This document shows, piece by piece, positions 56,414 to 64,000 of a DNA stretch of 64,000 nucleotides. A program made the translations under genes and the position numbers. The notes under the pieces were generated by a model that worked only from the letters and a program-made list of their open reading frames with translations, ran no database searches and was not told where the DNA came from. Source of the DNA: an uncultured Gammaproteobacteria bacterium (GTDB taxonomy: Bacteria > Pseudomonadota > Gammaproteobacteria > Enterobacterales > Psychrobiaceae); contig CAKZQF010000007.1 in assembly GCA_937139475.1 (NCBI GenBank), forward strand, positions 1 through 64,000. The letters run 5' to 3'. Each line of letters opens with the position of its first letter. Position 1 is the first letter of the stretch.

Positions 56414-57649
56414 TTAAGGTGTGTTGGCTTGCTCAACAACCGCTTGGAAAAGTACATCACAACCAGCAGCAATGTCGCTAGGATCAGCATTTTCGGCTTC
56501 GTTGTGACTGATACCATCTTCGCAAGGCACAAAGACCATTGCAGTAGGAGCAACACGAGAGATGTAGCATGCATCATGTCCGGCGCCACTAATGATATCG
56601 CGATGCGAATAGCCTGAGTTTTGGGCCGCTTTTCGCACAGAGTCAACACAGCTTTTGTTAAATGGTACCGGTGGTGAATACCAAATTTGCTCAAACTCCA
56701 TCGTCAGGCCAAGATCCTTGGCTATTTTCTGACAGACTTCGCGTAGCTCATGATCCATCGCAGACAGCGTCTCAGCATTTGGATGACGGAAATCAATGGT
56801 AAAGAACACTTCGCCTGGAATCACATTGCGTGAGTTTGGGAATACCTGCATTAAGCCAACGGTGGCACAGGCGCTAGGCAAATGATCTAAGCCAATCCGA
56901 TTCACCTGATCGATGATCTTTGCGGCACCCACCAACGCATCACGACGACTCAACATCGGTGTTGGCCCCGCATGCGACTCCTGCCCGGTAAGTTTTACCT
57001 CATACCAACGCTGACCTTGAGCATCGGTAACGACACCAATGGTTTTCTCTTCATCTTCAAGAATTGGCCCTTGCTCAATATGCGCTTCAAAGAACGCTTT
57101 AAATTCTCGCTGACCAACCTCTTCGCTACCAGCATATCCAATGCGCTCAAGCTCTTCGCCCATGGTTTTACCGTCTAAATCTGCACGTGATAAGCCATAA
57201 TCAAGGTCAAACACACCAGCAAAGACACCTGAAGCTACCATCGCCGGCGGGAAGCGAGAGCCTTCTTCATTAGTCCATGCAGTTGCCTCAATGGGCGCCA
57301 GTGTTTCAATATTGTGATCGTTTAAGCTACGGATCACTTCAAGCCCCGCCAACACCCCATAGATACCATCGAATTTACCACCCGTTGGTTGTGAGTCGAT
57401 ATGACTGCCCATTACAACAGGGGGCAAGCTATCGTCTTTACCCTTGCGACGAGCAAAAATGTTGCCCATTTTGTCGACACGGATACTACAGCCAGCTTCT
57501 TTACACCAACGCACAAATAGGTCACGTGCCTCTCGATCCAAATCAGTTAGTGCTAAACGGCACACACCGCCTTTATCGGTAGCGCCAATCTTAGCCATTT
57601 CCATTAGGCTATCCCACAAGCGCTCACCATTAATCTTTTTACTTAACAT
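56414..57649 (-). CDS. M20-family N-carbamoyl-L-amino acid hydrolase-like enzyme
   Basis: 411 residues, the length of AmaB/HyuC-type enzymes. Zinc-binding motifs are GSHIDSQPTGGKFDG, TNEEGSRF and FEAHIEQGP, with later GAGHDA and ISHNEAE. The closest families remove a carbamoyl or amide group: N-carbamoyl-amino acids, N-carbamoyl-beta-alanine (beta-ureidopropionase type) or allantoate. It acts in the cytoplasm. It lies 55 bases after the F420-dependent oxidoreductase gene with an intervening hairpin, suggesting that both act on one nitrogen compound, for example a pyrimidine or hydantoin derivative. The substrate is inference. Confidence 0.85.
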   Translation of the reverse strand: MLSKKINGERLWDSLMEMAKIGATDKGGVCRLALTDLDREARDLFVRWCKEAGCSIRVDKMGNIFARRKGKDDSLPPVVMGSHIDSQPTGGKFDGIYGVLAGLEVIRSLNDHNIETLAPIEATAWTNEEGSRFPPAMVASGVFAGVFDLDYGLSRADLDGKTMGEELERIGYAGSEEVGQREFKAFFEAHIEQGPILEDEEKTIGVVTDAQGQRWYEVKLTGQESHAGPTPMLSRRDALVGAAKIIDQVNRIGLDHLPSACATVGLMQVFPNSRNVIPGEVFFTIDFRHPNAETLSAMDHELREVCQKIAKDLGLTMEFEQIWYSPPVPFNKSCVDSVRKAAQNSGYSHRDIISGAGHDACYISRVAPTAMVFVPCEDGISHNEAENADPSDIAAGCDVLFQAVVEQANTP

Positions 57650-57675
57650 TACTTTGAACTCCTCTAGTCATATTC

Positions 57676-57695
57676 GCCCGCTAAATTAAGCGGGC
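57676..57695 (-). terminator. Internal hairpin between LLM oxidoreductase and hydrolase genes
   Basis: GCCCGCT (57676-57682) and AGCGGGC (57689-57695) form a perfect 7-bp stem with a 6-base loop, 9 bases after the LLM gene stop. It could partly terminate transcription inside the run. Confidence 0.45.
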
Positions 57696-57704
57696 AAAAT
57701 ATGG

Positions 57705-58712
57705 TTATTTTTTACCAAATAACGGAATAACATGCTGACCGTATTGCTCGATGATTTTTTCTTCATCGCCACTATCTAGATAGATATTAAATTGCGTTGT
57801 ACCAGCATCTTGAAGCTCTTTAAGTTTGCTAATGTGCGCGTCCATCTGTCCCAATACACAGAAGCCTTCAACAATATCCTTGCTAATAAAATCTAGATAA
57901 GGGTTGTCACTTTGACCATGCTTAGAGTAGTCATAGCCTTTACGTTGCTCGATATATTCAGTAAGACTTTCAGGAACCAAACCACTATGCGCACCATATT
58001 TTTCAACAATATCAGCCACATGATTCCCCACCATCGCAGGGAACCATTTAGTCGCTTCGATGCAATAATCCATATCACCGACATAAGCTGGCGCTGATGC
58101 GATGATTTCAAATTTCGACATATCTCGACCCGCTTCTTCACCCGCTTTAATGGCTTGGTCAGCAAACCACTTAACCAATGAAGGCTCGGCAATTTGAATG
58201 ACCACACCATCGCCTACTTCACCAGCAGTTTTAAGGGCTTTTGGGCCATAAGCGCCGATATAAACAGGTAGTTCATAGCCATTTGCCCAGGGTAATTTAA
58301 CTGGCTCAGGGCTTTCGCCATAAATAATCTCATCGCCTCGCACCAGCGCCTTCACCTTGGTGGTAAACTCAGCCACGCGCGCTAAGTTAGCCGGTTTCTT
58401 GCCCATAACACGCATTGCACTATCGCCACGGCCTAAGCCAACATGGAAGCGATTGTTGCTTTGCACTGCCAAGCTAGCAAAGAGACTACCCGCCACCGAC
58501 CAATCGCGTGAGTTAGGGTTAGTCACACAAGGGCCAAAGCTCATTTTAGAGGTGTGCTCCATACACATCGCTATCGCCGGATAGCATTCGCGCCATAGGA
58601 CATGAGAGTCATAAAACCAACAATGCGTAAAGCCAGCCGCTTCAGCTTGTTTAACTAAACTACGAGCACGTTCTGGGCTAACAAAGCCCTTAAATGTAAT
58701 TCCAAAATCCAT
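57705..58712 (-). CDS. LLM-class F420-dependent oxidoreductase
   Basis: 335 residues from the ATG at 58712 (a second ATG is one codon upstream), with AAGGA before it. It is a luciferase-like TIM-barrel protein: MDFGITFKGFVSPERA, THCWFYDSHVLWRE, RFHVGLGRGDSAMRVMG and YIGAYGPKALKTAGEVGDGV are the family blocks around the flavin/F420 site. It resembles a family I recall as named after Colwellia psychrerythraea CPS_4043. It sits in one run with all F420 biosynthesis genes and the NADPH:F420 oxidoreductase, which strongly supports F420 rather than FMN as cofactor. The substrate is unknown. Confidence 0.88.
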   Translation of the reverse strand: MDFGITFKGFVSPERARSLVKQAEAAGFTHCWFYDSHVLWRECYPAIAMCMEHTSKMSFGPCVTNPNSRDWSVAGSLFASLAVQSNNRFHVGLGRGDSAMRVMGKKPANLARVAEFTTKVKALVRGDEIIYGESPEPVKLPWANGYELPVYIGAYGPKALKTAGEVGDGVVIQIAEPSLVKWFADQAIKAGEEAGRDMSKFEIIASAPAYVGDMDYCIEATKWFPAMVGNHVADIVEKYGAHSGLVPESLTEYIEQRKGYDYSKHGQSDNPYLDFISKDIVEGFCVLGQMDAHISKLKELQDAGTTQFNIYLDSGDEEKIIEQYGQHVIPLFGKK

Positions 58713-58753
58713 CATCTTTTCCTTTTTATAATTTAAGTGGTTATTGAGTAGAG

Positions 58754-59419
58754 TTAGGTCCCTGGTTCCCAAATTTTTAGTCCAGCATGGGAAAATGGCA
58801 CCGCTTTAGAAATATTTAAACGAATTAATATGGGAGTAATGGCTTCAATACACCGCGCATTGACTGCAGGCCCGGCGTTGTATGTTGCAACATCTAATTG
58901 CGCGATTAATGCCATCACTTTTTGCTTTGCCTCAAGGTCATTGCCACAAACGAGAATGTCGCAATTGATTGAGCTTTCTAGCGAATTTAAGGTATGAGCG
59001 GAGACGTTATGCAGCGCGCCAACAACTGGAATTTCATCCCCCAGTATTGCTTGTGCCGCTTCGGTAGCCGAGCCTTCCTCAGGCATATCAACCATGGTCG
59101 GTTTTGGTCCTAAAGGCACAACGATATCAACTAAAATCTTGCCTTTTAGTTGCTCTTTTACGCCTAAAAGCGTCGCATCATGGGCGCTGTATGGCACCGC
59201 CAAAATGACAATATCGTCAGCATCGGCGACTGCACCATCGTTATCTAGGCCACTGATAGAGCCAGGGCAACTGGTTAGCTTATTCGACAGCTCAAGCGCT
59301 ATTTCTTTAGCACGAGTAGCATCTCTTGAGCCTAGTACCACGTCGATACCCGACATAGCAAAACGTAATGCAAGGCCGCTGCCCTGAGGGCCAGTTCCGC
59401 CTAAAATTGCAATTTTCAT
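58754..59419 (-). CDS. npdG: NADPH-dependent F420 reductase (F420H2:NADP+ oxidoreductase)
   Basis: 221 residues, the typical size of Fno/NpdG. The N-terminal NADP-binding motif is GGTGPQGSG (residues 7-15), with S31/R32 (GSRDATRA) contacting the 2'-phosphate, so NADP(H) is preferred. The F420-binding region includes [19 protein letters not shown] and [10 protein letters not shown]. In bacteria the enzyme probably runs from NADPH to F420, producing F420H2 for the adjacent oxidoreductase. It lies 44 bases after cofE and 41 before the LLM gene. Confidence 0.93.
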   Translation of the reverse strand: MKIAILGGTGPQGSGLALRFAMSGIDVVLGSRDATRAKEIALELSNKLTSCPGSISGLDNDGAVADADDIVILAVPYSAHDATLLGVKEQLKGKILVDIVVPLGPKPTMVDMPEEGSATEAAQAILGDEIPVVGALHNVSAHTLNSLESSINCDILVCGNDLEAKQKVMALIAQLDVATYNAGPAVNARCIEAITPILIRLNISKAVPFSHAGLKIWEPGT

Positions 59420-59463
59420 CTTAACCCCTTATTTTTATTATGTTTTCATTTAACCTTAAATGG

Positions 59464-60249
59464 TTATCTAAATAGGTCTTCTTGGGGCGGCCGCACTAAA
59501 TCGCTAGCGCTACTGTCCTGCTCAACCCAATCAACCCCTTTAAACAAAATCGCGGGTTTCATGCCGTCTTTACTCATTAGCAAACCAGACGCTGCGGCCA
59601 GCTCATCGGCGAGTGCCGGTGAAGTAACAAATAGCTCACGGCCAAACGCATCTTTCTCACCAATTAAATCAACCTTTGCCGGAACGCCAGCCAGGCCAAT
59701 AGCGACATTAACTAATCCCATGCGCCATGGGCGGCCAAAGGTATCAGTGATCACCACACCGACTCTGACACCAAAAGCTTCACTGAGCCGGTCTCGTAAT
59801 TTTCTTGCACTAAAATCGGGATCTACTGGAAGTAAAATTAAGGTATCTTCTTGAGCGCAATTAGATTCATCCACCGCCGCGTTCGCACAAACAAACCCTA
59901 AGTTGTGTTCGGTAATGACAATGCCTTCTTTATCATCTCCACGTTTTACCGCTCGCACGACGCGCTTAGATTCTTGAAGAATAACCTCCAGTTTGCGTGG
60001 GTCTTTATTCACTTGCCGCGCCAATGCAAGTGCCTCTTCAGACGGCGTAACTTGCTCAAGTGCGACTAAACGGCCTTCAGCTTTAGAAACCACTTTCTGT
60101 GCCACAATTAAGATGTCACCTTCTTCAAGGTTAATCTGCGCATGGTCTAGACTGGCTAAGATAATTTGCGCCAAGTCGTCACCACTCTCTATTTCAGGAA
60201 TACCTGGAATAGCACTAATCGTTACCTCACTGTGATGACTTAACTCCAT
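59464..60249 (-). CDS. cofE: Coenzyme F420:L-glutamate ligase CofE
   Basis: 261 residues, the length of single-domain archaeal CofE; the nitroreductase-like second domain of actinobacterial FbiB is absent. Typical segments are IPGIPEIESGDDLAQII, DILIVAQKVVSKAEGR, VVITDTFGRPWRMG and VNVAIGLAGV. It adds glutamate residues to F420-0 using GTP in the cytoplasm. Its start overlaps the cofC end by 10 bases. No gene for a dehydro-F420-0 reductase is seen nearby. Confidence 0.95.
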   Translation of the reverse strand: MELSHHSEVTISAIPGIPEIESGDDLAQIILASLDHAQINLEEGDILIVAQKVVSKAEGRLVALEQVTPSEEALALARQVNKDPRKLEVILQESKRVVRAVKRGDDKEGIVITEHNLGFVCANAAVDESNCAQEDTLILLPVDPDFSARKLRDRLSEAFGVRVGVVITDTFGRPWRMGLVNVAIGLAGVPAKVDLIGEKDAFGRELFVTSPALADELAAASGLLMSKDGMKPAILFKGVDWVEQDSSASDLVRPPQEDLFR

Positions 60250-60866
60250 TGTGGCACTAACTCCTGAACTAATGGGTGGGCAGATGCAGCCAGCTGAGCA
60301 ACATCATCTGGCGTATCAATATCCAAGGCCAAATGTGGTAGCGCAATCGATTGAAAACTAATATCTTGGGAAACAGCTGCTATTTGGTGAGCCCTACTGG
60401 AATTAACACCGTATTGAAAGTCAATAACGTTTGGCGGCGTGGTTAACAGGGCATTCGTTCCGTTATCTTCCGCAGGGGCTAATAACACCGATGGAACCAA
60501 TCGCTTGATGGATAGTAATCTCTTGACCTCTTTGACATCGAGCTGCGCAATGTCAGCAGGGATCAGTAGCTGTGAGTCAAAACCATTGTTAAGACTCCAA
60601 ATCGCCCCACTGGTCGCCGCTTGATTCAGACCGGGCAAGCGCTCGGTAAGCACACTCGCTCCATGCTTTTTCGCCACTAGTGAAATAAGCGCTGAGCTGG
60701 TGACCACCAGCACATGATACTCAGGGAAATGTTGGCTAAAGAAACTTAACGTTTCTTCAAACATTGTCAGCGCCAACTTTTGCCGTTGTATACTGGAAAA
60801 ACAAGGACCTAATCGAGTTTTTGAAAAGTTAGGCGCTTTCATTGGAATCACAATATTAGTTTTCAT
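60240..60866 (-). CDS. cofC: Phospho-acid guanylyltransferase CofC
   Basis: 208 residues with the nucleotidyltransferase fold of CofC/FbiD. The N-terminus IVIPMKAPNFSKTRLGP matches the family nucleotide-binding loop, LIPADIAQLD the metal site, and LAPAEDNGTNALL-type plus DIDTPDD the substrate and second metal site. It activates 2-phospholactate, phosphoenolpyruvate or 3-phosphoglycerate with GTP; which one cannot be told from sequence by eye. It abuts cofD without a gap and overlaps cofE by 10 bases. GGTGGG precedes the start. Confidence 0.92.
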   Translation of the reverse strand: MKTNIVIPMKAPNFSKTRLGPCFSSIQRQKLALTMFEETLSFFSQHFPEYHVLVVTSSALISLVAKKHGASVLTERLPGLNQAATSGAIWSLNNGFDSQLLIPADIAQLDVKEVKRLLSIKRLVPSVLLAPAEDNGTNALLTTPPNVIDFQYGVNSSRAHQIAAVSQDISFQSIALPHLALDIDTPDDVAQLAASAHPLVQELVPQWS

Positions 60867-61850
60867 CTATCCCACCTTCGCTAAAGTAAAAACTTGTGCC
60901 ATGTGCTGCACAACCCTGTCTGCAAGCTCCGCTTTACTCATGCGATCCCGCATTAAGGTGTCAGTCACCATAACTTGTAAATTCTGCTTAGCTAATTGCG
61001 GCGCAAGATGCTGGTCATAATGGTCAATAACAATGCCATCAATGACCCCTTGGTAACATTGAGCAACGCCCATCGCATCAGCGCTAAATCCGGCGACATT
61101 CATCATATGATCGGCGGGCCCTCGCACTGTTTTCCCCCCAACAATCGGTGATATCGCGATAACAGGCGCTGGCGCTCTGCGCAGTGCGCTCTTAATCCCA
61201 GGGATAGCAAGAATGGGGCTAATACTGACAATAGGATTACTTGGCGCAATAATAATTAAATCGGCTTTGGCAATGGTAGTGAGCGCTTCGGTGGTCGCAT
61301 GTGCCTGCTCAATACCTCTGAGTTCCATTTCAAGGATCTCTTCCTGGCAGCCATTTTTCACAAAATAACTTTGAAAATCCTGCCAACCTTGAGCCGTGCG
61401 AACACGATTTTGAATCACCTGATCCGTGGGTAAAACGATATTGGCATTGACCCCTAACTTTTCAGCGATAGCACTGGCAATTTTAGTGGGACGTACACCC
61501 AGGGCACGCTGCTGGCTGCGATAAATATGCGTAGCAAAATCCTGATCGCCAAGATACATCCACGTATCGCAACCGAGCCTATTCAAGGCATTTAGGGTGT
61601 TGTTGGTTTCATCTTTTAAACCCCAGCCTTTTTCACTATCGATAAGGCCAGCCAGCGTATAAGTGAGGGTGTCAATATCAGGAGACACCCATAGACCATG
61701 AAAGTCTTGGTCGTCAGCGACATTACCGATAACGCTTAAATTGCCACCGTAAAAACTATGGTAGAGCCCCTCAGCCATCTTTGAACCACCGACACCGCCA
61801 CACAACAAAACGACTTTCATTGCACTTTTTTCTTGGCTCGAACCGCTCAT
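60867..61850 (-). CDS. cofD: 2-phospho-L-lactate transferase CofD
   Basis: 327 residues. The start ATG overlaps the cofH stop (ATGA) and is preceded by GGGAG. The family blocks are LCGGVGGSKMAEGLY (Fo/GDP-binding glycine loop), VADDQDFHGLWVSPDIDTLTYTL and APSNPIVSISPILAIPGI. It transfers the activated phospho-acid moiety to Fo, giving F420-0 or its analogue. Confidence 0.95.
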   Translation of the reverse strand: MSGSSQEKSAMKVVLLCGGVGGSKMAEGLYHSFYGGNLSVIGNVADDQDFHGLWVSPDIDTLTYTLAGLIDSEKGWGLKDETNNTLNALNRLGCDTWMYLGDQDFATHIYRSQQRALGVRPTKIASAIAEKLGVNANIVLPTDQVIQNRVRTAQGWQDFQSYFVKNGCQEEILEMELRGIEQAHATTEALTTIAKADLIIIAPSNPIVSISPILAIPGIKSALRRAPAPVIAISPIVGGKTVRGPADHMMNVAGFSADAMGVAQCYQGVIDGIVIDHYDQHLAPQLAKQNLQVMVTDTLMRDRMSKAELADRVVQHMAQVFTLAKVG

Positions 61851-63130
61851 CGTTGTACTCCCACGACTTGTTCATGGCTGGGCAACACTGCGACTTCGAT
61901 AGCCTGTTCCAATGAAGACAACGGCACAATTTTAGAATGTGCACTGCAACCGTCATTTGAGATTGGAAACTGCTCAAGGGTTTTATATAAGGTATCGCGA
62001 CGTACAGGTTTTAATCCGGCTCGGCTAATCATTTCAACCATTTGTAATGACGTCAGCTCTTGACCATAAATGCCACCCGATGAGCGAGTGATATTCTCAT
62101 TCATTAAGGTACCGCCTAAATCATTGACACCGGCACGTAACATTTGTGTAGCGTAATCTGGACCTAACTTGACCCACGACGCTTGAATATTATCTATCCA
62201 GCCATTAAGCATGACGCGGGAAATGGCATGCATCTTAATGTTTTCATCAAACGTTGGCCCTGGGCGTACATCATTGTTCTTGGTGTATAGCGGTGATTCA
62301 TAATGAACAAAGCCCAGTGGCACAAATTCAGTAAAGCCACCGGTTTGCTTTTGAATACTCCGAATCTTGCCAATGTGAGCAACCCAATGTTTAGGGGAAT
62401 CGATGTGGCCATACATTATTGTTGCCGTAGTCGGTAATCCTAACTGATGTGCTGTGGTGATAATGTCGACCCACTGCTCGGTGGAAAGCTTATCTTTGGT
62501 TAATTGCTTACGGATATCGACATCTAATATTTCAGCTGCTGTGCCCGGCATAGAACCAAGGCCATGATCCATTAAGTCTTTGATAAACTCCTTCGTTGAC
62601 ATCCTGCTCTTACGCGCGCCATACCATATCTCAAACGGCGAAAAAGCGTGAATATGTATATCTGGCACTTGTGCCTTAATTGCTTTTAAAATATTACGGT
62701 AATGATCGCCTTTAATATCAGGATGCAGCCCACCCTGAATACACACTTCGGTTGCACCGCTATCCCAAGCTTGTTGAGCACGTTGAACTACTTCATCTAA
62801 TGATAGTAACTCGGCACCAACCTCTGTCTTACGCTTGGCAAAGCCACAAAATTTACAGCCCATATTGCATACATTGGTAAAGTTGATATTTTGTGTGGTA
62901 ACAAAGCTGCCTTGGTTGCCAACGGTTCTTGCACGCAACAAATCAGCAGTTTCAATTAATGCGTCGAGTTCATCGCCAGCTGTGCCAAACAATAACAATC
63001 CCTGAAACTCACTAACCTCTTGATTGGCCAATACGCCTTGTAAAATTTTGGCAATCTCAGGCTCAATAGTACTAAATAAACGAGTGAGCTTTTCTGATGG
63101 TTTAGCTAGCATGCTAATCTTATTAGACAT
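61847..63130 (-). CDS. cofH: Fo synthase subunit 2 (radical SAM) CofH
   Basis: 427 residues. The radical SAM cluster cysteines are C88, C92 and C95 (CNMGCKFC). QGGLHPDIKGDHY, HIHAFSPFEIWYGA and ITRSSGGIYGQ are CofH blocks. It generates the tyrosine-derived radical and joins it to 5-amino-6-ribitylamino-uracil; CofG completes the deazaflavin ring. Here CofG and CofH are separate proteins, 11 bases apart, not the FbiC fusion of actinobacteria. Confidence 0.95.
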   Translation of the reverse strand: MSNKISMLAKPSEKLTRLFSTIEPEIAKILQGVLANQEVSEFQGLLLFGTAGDELDALIETADLLRARTVGNQGSFVTTQNINFTNVCNMGCKFCGFAKRKTEVGAELLSLDEVVQRAQQAWDSGATEVCIQGGLHPDIKGDHYRNILKAIKAQVPDIHIHAFSPFEIWYGARKSRMSTKEFIKDLMDHGLGSMPGTAAEILDVDIRKQLTKDKLSTEQWVDIITTAHQLGLPTTATIMYGHIDSPKHWVAHIGKIRSIQKQTGGFTEFVPLGFVHYESPLYTKNNDVRPGPTFDENIKMHAISRVMLNGWIDNIQASWVKLGPDYATQMLRAGVNDLGGTLMNENITRSSGGIYGQELTSLQMVEMISRAGLKPVRRDTLYKTLEQFPISNDGCSAHSKIVPLSSLEQAIEVAVLPSHEQVVGVQR

Positions 63131-63141
63131 GATCTTTCCCC

Positions 63142-64000
63142 CTACAGCGCGACGCGATAAAGCGTCGTGGATTCAAATTGATGTGATGTTTTAGGCGTTG
63201 AACGTGATTGCTCAATAAATTGTTGCTCGGCTAAGCCATCTTGTCGGCAATGCAATTTAAGGCGTTGCATGATCACAGGTTCAAAGTAGGCGGGCTGAGT
63301 CAAAAAATCTGGATACGCAGTTAGGCGCTCTTGCAGTTGATAACCGCTCTCGCTGGTAGCCTGAGCTAATTGTGCTATTTGCGGCCAGGCACGTTCAGGA
63401 TTAATAAAATCTTTTGTTAGCGGCGAAATGCCGCCCCAGTCATTAATACCGCTAGCAATATAATCTTTATATCGATGTTGTAGATTGGGTGGCGCCTGCA
63501 AACTAATACTCGGGTCAAGAATAAGACGTGCCACGGCTAACGTACGCAACATATCGTCTAAGCTTGGCTCAGGGAACGCTGCCATTTGCGTATCCCCTTT
63601 GGCACAGAAGTTTTGTACGATAACTTCTTGAATATGACCGAATTGACGATGTAACTCGTTAATTTTAATCAGGCTATCAACGCGTTCTTTCCATGTTTCG
63701 CCAATGCCGACTAAAATACCTGTGGTATAGGGAACCTGGTGCTCACCAGCACTAACGATTGTTGCAAGTCGGGTTGCTGGCACTTTGTCTGGACAGGCAA
63801 AATGCGCTTGCCCCTTTGCTAAAAGACGTTCACTAACGGTTTCTAACATCATCCCCATACTCGCACTGACTGCCTTGAGTTTTGCGAACTCTGCGCCGTC
63901 CATCGTGCCCGCATTAACATGAGGTAATAAGTCGGTTTCTTTTAGGATAAGCGTACAAATATCAACCACATAATCAACCATGCAAGAGAATCCCAGCTTG
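63142..64000 (-). CDS. cofG: Fo synthase subunit 1 CofG, 5' end cut by window
   Basis: The last 286 residues are visible. An ATG at 63981 is internal: the frame stays open to the window edge with KLGFSC before it, and the radical SAM cysteines expected near the N-terminus lie outside. The visible part has ETDLLPHVNAGTM, PYTTGILVGIGET, HIQEVIVQNFCAKG and NDWGGISPLTKDFINPE, all characteristic of CofG. The gene is the most upstream visible member of the F420 run; the promoter is outside. Confidence 0.93.
   Translation of the reverse strand, partial: KLGFSCMVDYVVDICTLILKETDLLPHVNAGTMDGAEFAKLKAVSASMGMMLETVSERLLAKGQAHFACPDKVPATRLATIVSAGEHQVPYTTGILVGIGETWKERVDSLIKINELHRQFGHIQEVIVQNFCAKGDTQMAAFPEPSLDDMLRTLAVARLILDPSISLQAPPNLQHRYKDYIASGINDWGGISPLTKDFINPERAWPQIAQLAQATSESGYQLQERLTAYPDFLTQPAYFEPVIMQRLKLHCRQDGLAEQQFIEQSRSTPKTSHQFESTTLYRVAL

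Noticed and set aside
56164-56694. 176-residue minus-strand frame
   Set aside because: It spans the ends of pntAa and the M20 hydrolase gene out of frame; both flanking genes are firmly identified.
61818-61820. Later start for cofD at MKVVLLCGG
   Set aside because: The upstream ATG at 61850 overlaps the cofH stop (ATGA) and has GGGAG at good spacing, typical of translational coupling.
63142-63981. Complete short CofG starting at 63981
   Set aside because: The frame continues to the window edge, and the radical SAM cysteines that CofG needs are not in this part, so the gene is simply cut.

Overview
The window looks like chromosomal DNA of a marine, low-GC gammaproteobacterium of the Alteromonadales, probably Colwelliaceae (Colwellia or Thalassotalea-like). 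This is inferred from gene content: an AcnD/PrpF-type methylcitrate operon led by a GntR regulator, sodium-coupled PutP and GltS carriers, a LexA-controlled dinB, and an F420-dependent oxidoreductase of a type I associate with Colwellia psychrerythraea. No rRNA, tRNA, CRISPR array, phage or complete insertion sequence was recognised.

Layout. 1-5.4 kb: end of a chemotaxis receptor (-), a PilZ protein, a class III aminotransferase, a stretch with a 45-bp tandem repeat, and PutP (-). 5.6-14.9 kb: an MsbA-like exporter, a decayed GGDEF remnant, then a five-gene operon (membrane fusion protein, ABC ATPase, FtsX-type permease, sigma-54 response regulator, histidine kinase). 15-26 kb: a guanidino-compound/polyamine island with a PuuB-like FAD oxidase, two paralogous LuxR regulators, a guanidinobutyrase-like enzyme, a cupin, a PAS/sigma-54 activator, an APC permease, an aldehyde dehydrogenase and an agmatinase. 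Two sigma-54 promoters and a shared dyad ATTCA-N4-TGAAT suggest that the activator drives the cupin-gbuA and aldehyde dehydrogenase units.

26-33.4 kb: the propionate operon gntR-prpB-prpC-acnD-prpF (all -), with GntR-type operator palindromes ahead of gntR and repeat elements in its gaps. 33.5-53.3 kb: mixed housekeeping and signalling genes: U32 protein, cupin, SGNH hydrolase, TPR hybrid kinase, an unrecognised membrane-anchored protein, GlpK, an esterase-TPR protein, a CadC-like regulator, DinB, two glutathione transferases, an OmpA-family porin, a PLP decarboxylase-like enzyme and GltS.

53.4-64 kb (all -): the most distinctive region. In transcription order it runs cofG (cut by the window end), cofH, cofD, cofC, cofE, NADPH:F420 oxidoreductase, LLM-family F420-dependent oxidoreductase, an M20 N-carbamoyl-amino-acid-hydrolase-like enzyme, then pntAa-pntAb-pntB. 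This gives F420 synthesis, its reduction by NADPH, a consuming reductase, a candidate downstream hydrolase, and a transhydrogenase able to regenerate NADPH. F420 is unusual in Gammaproteobacteria, and the substrate of the module is unknown.
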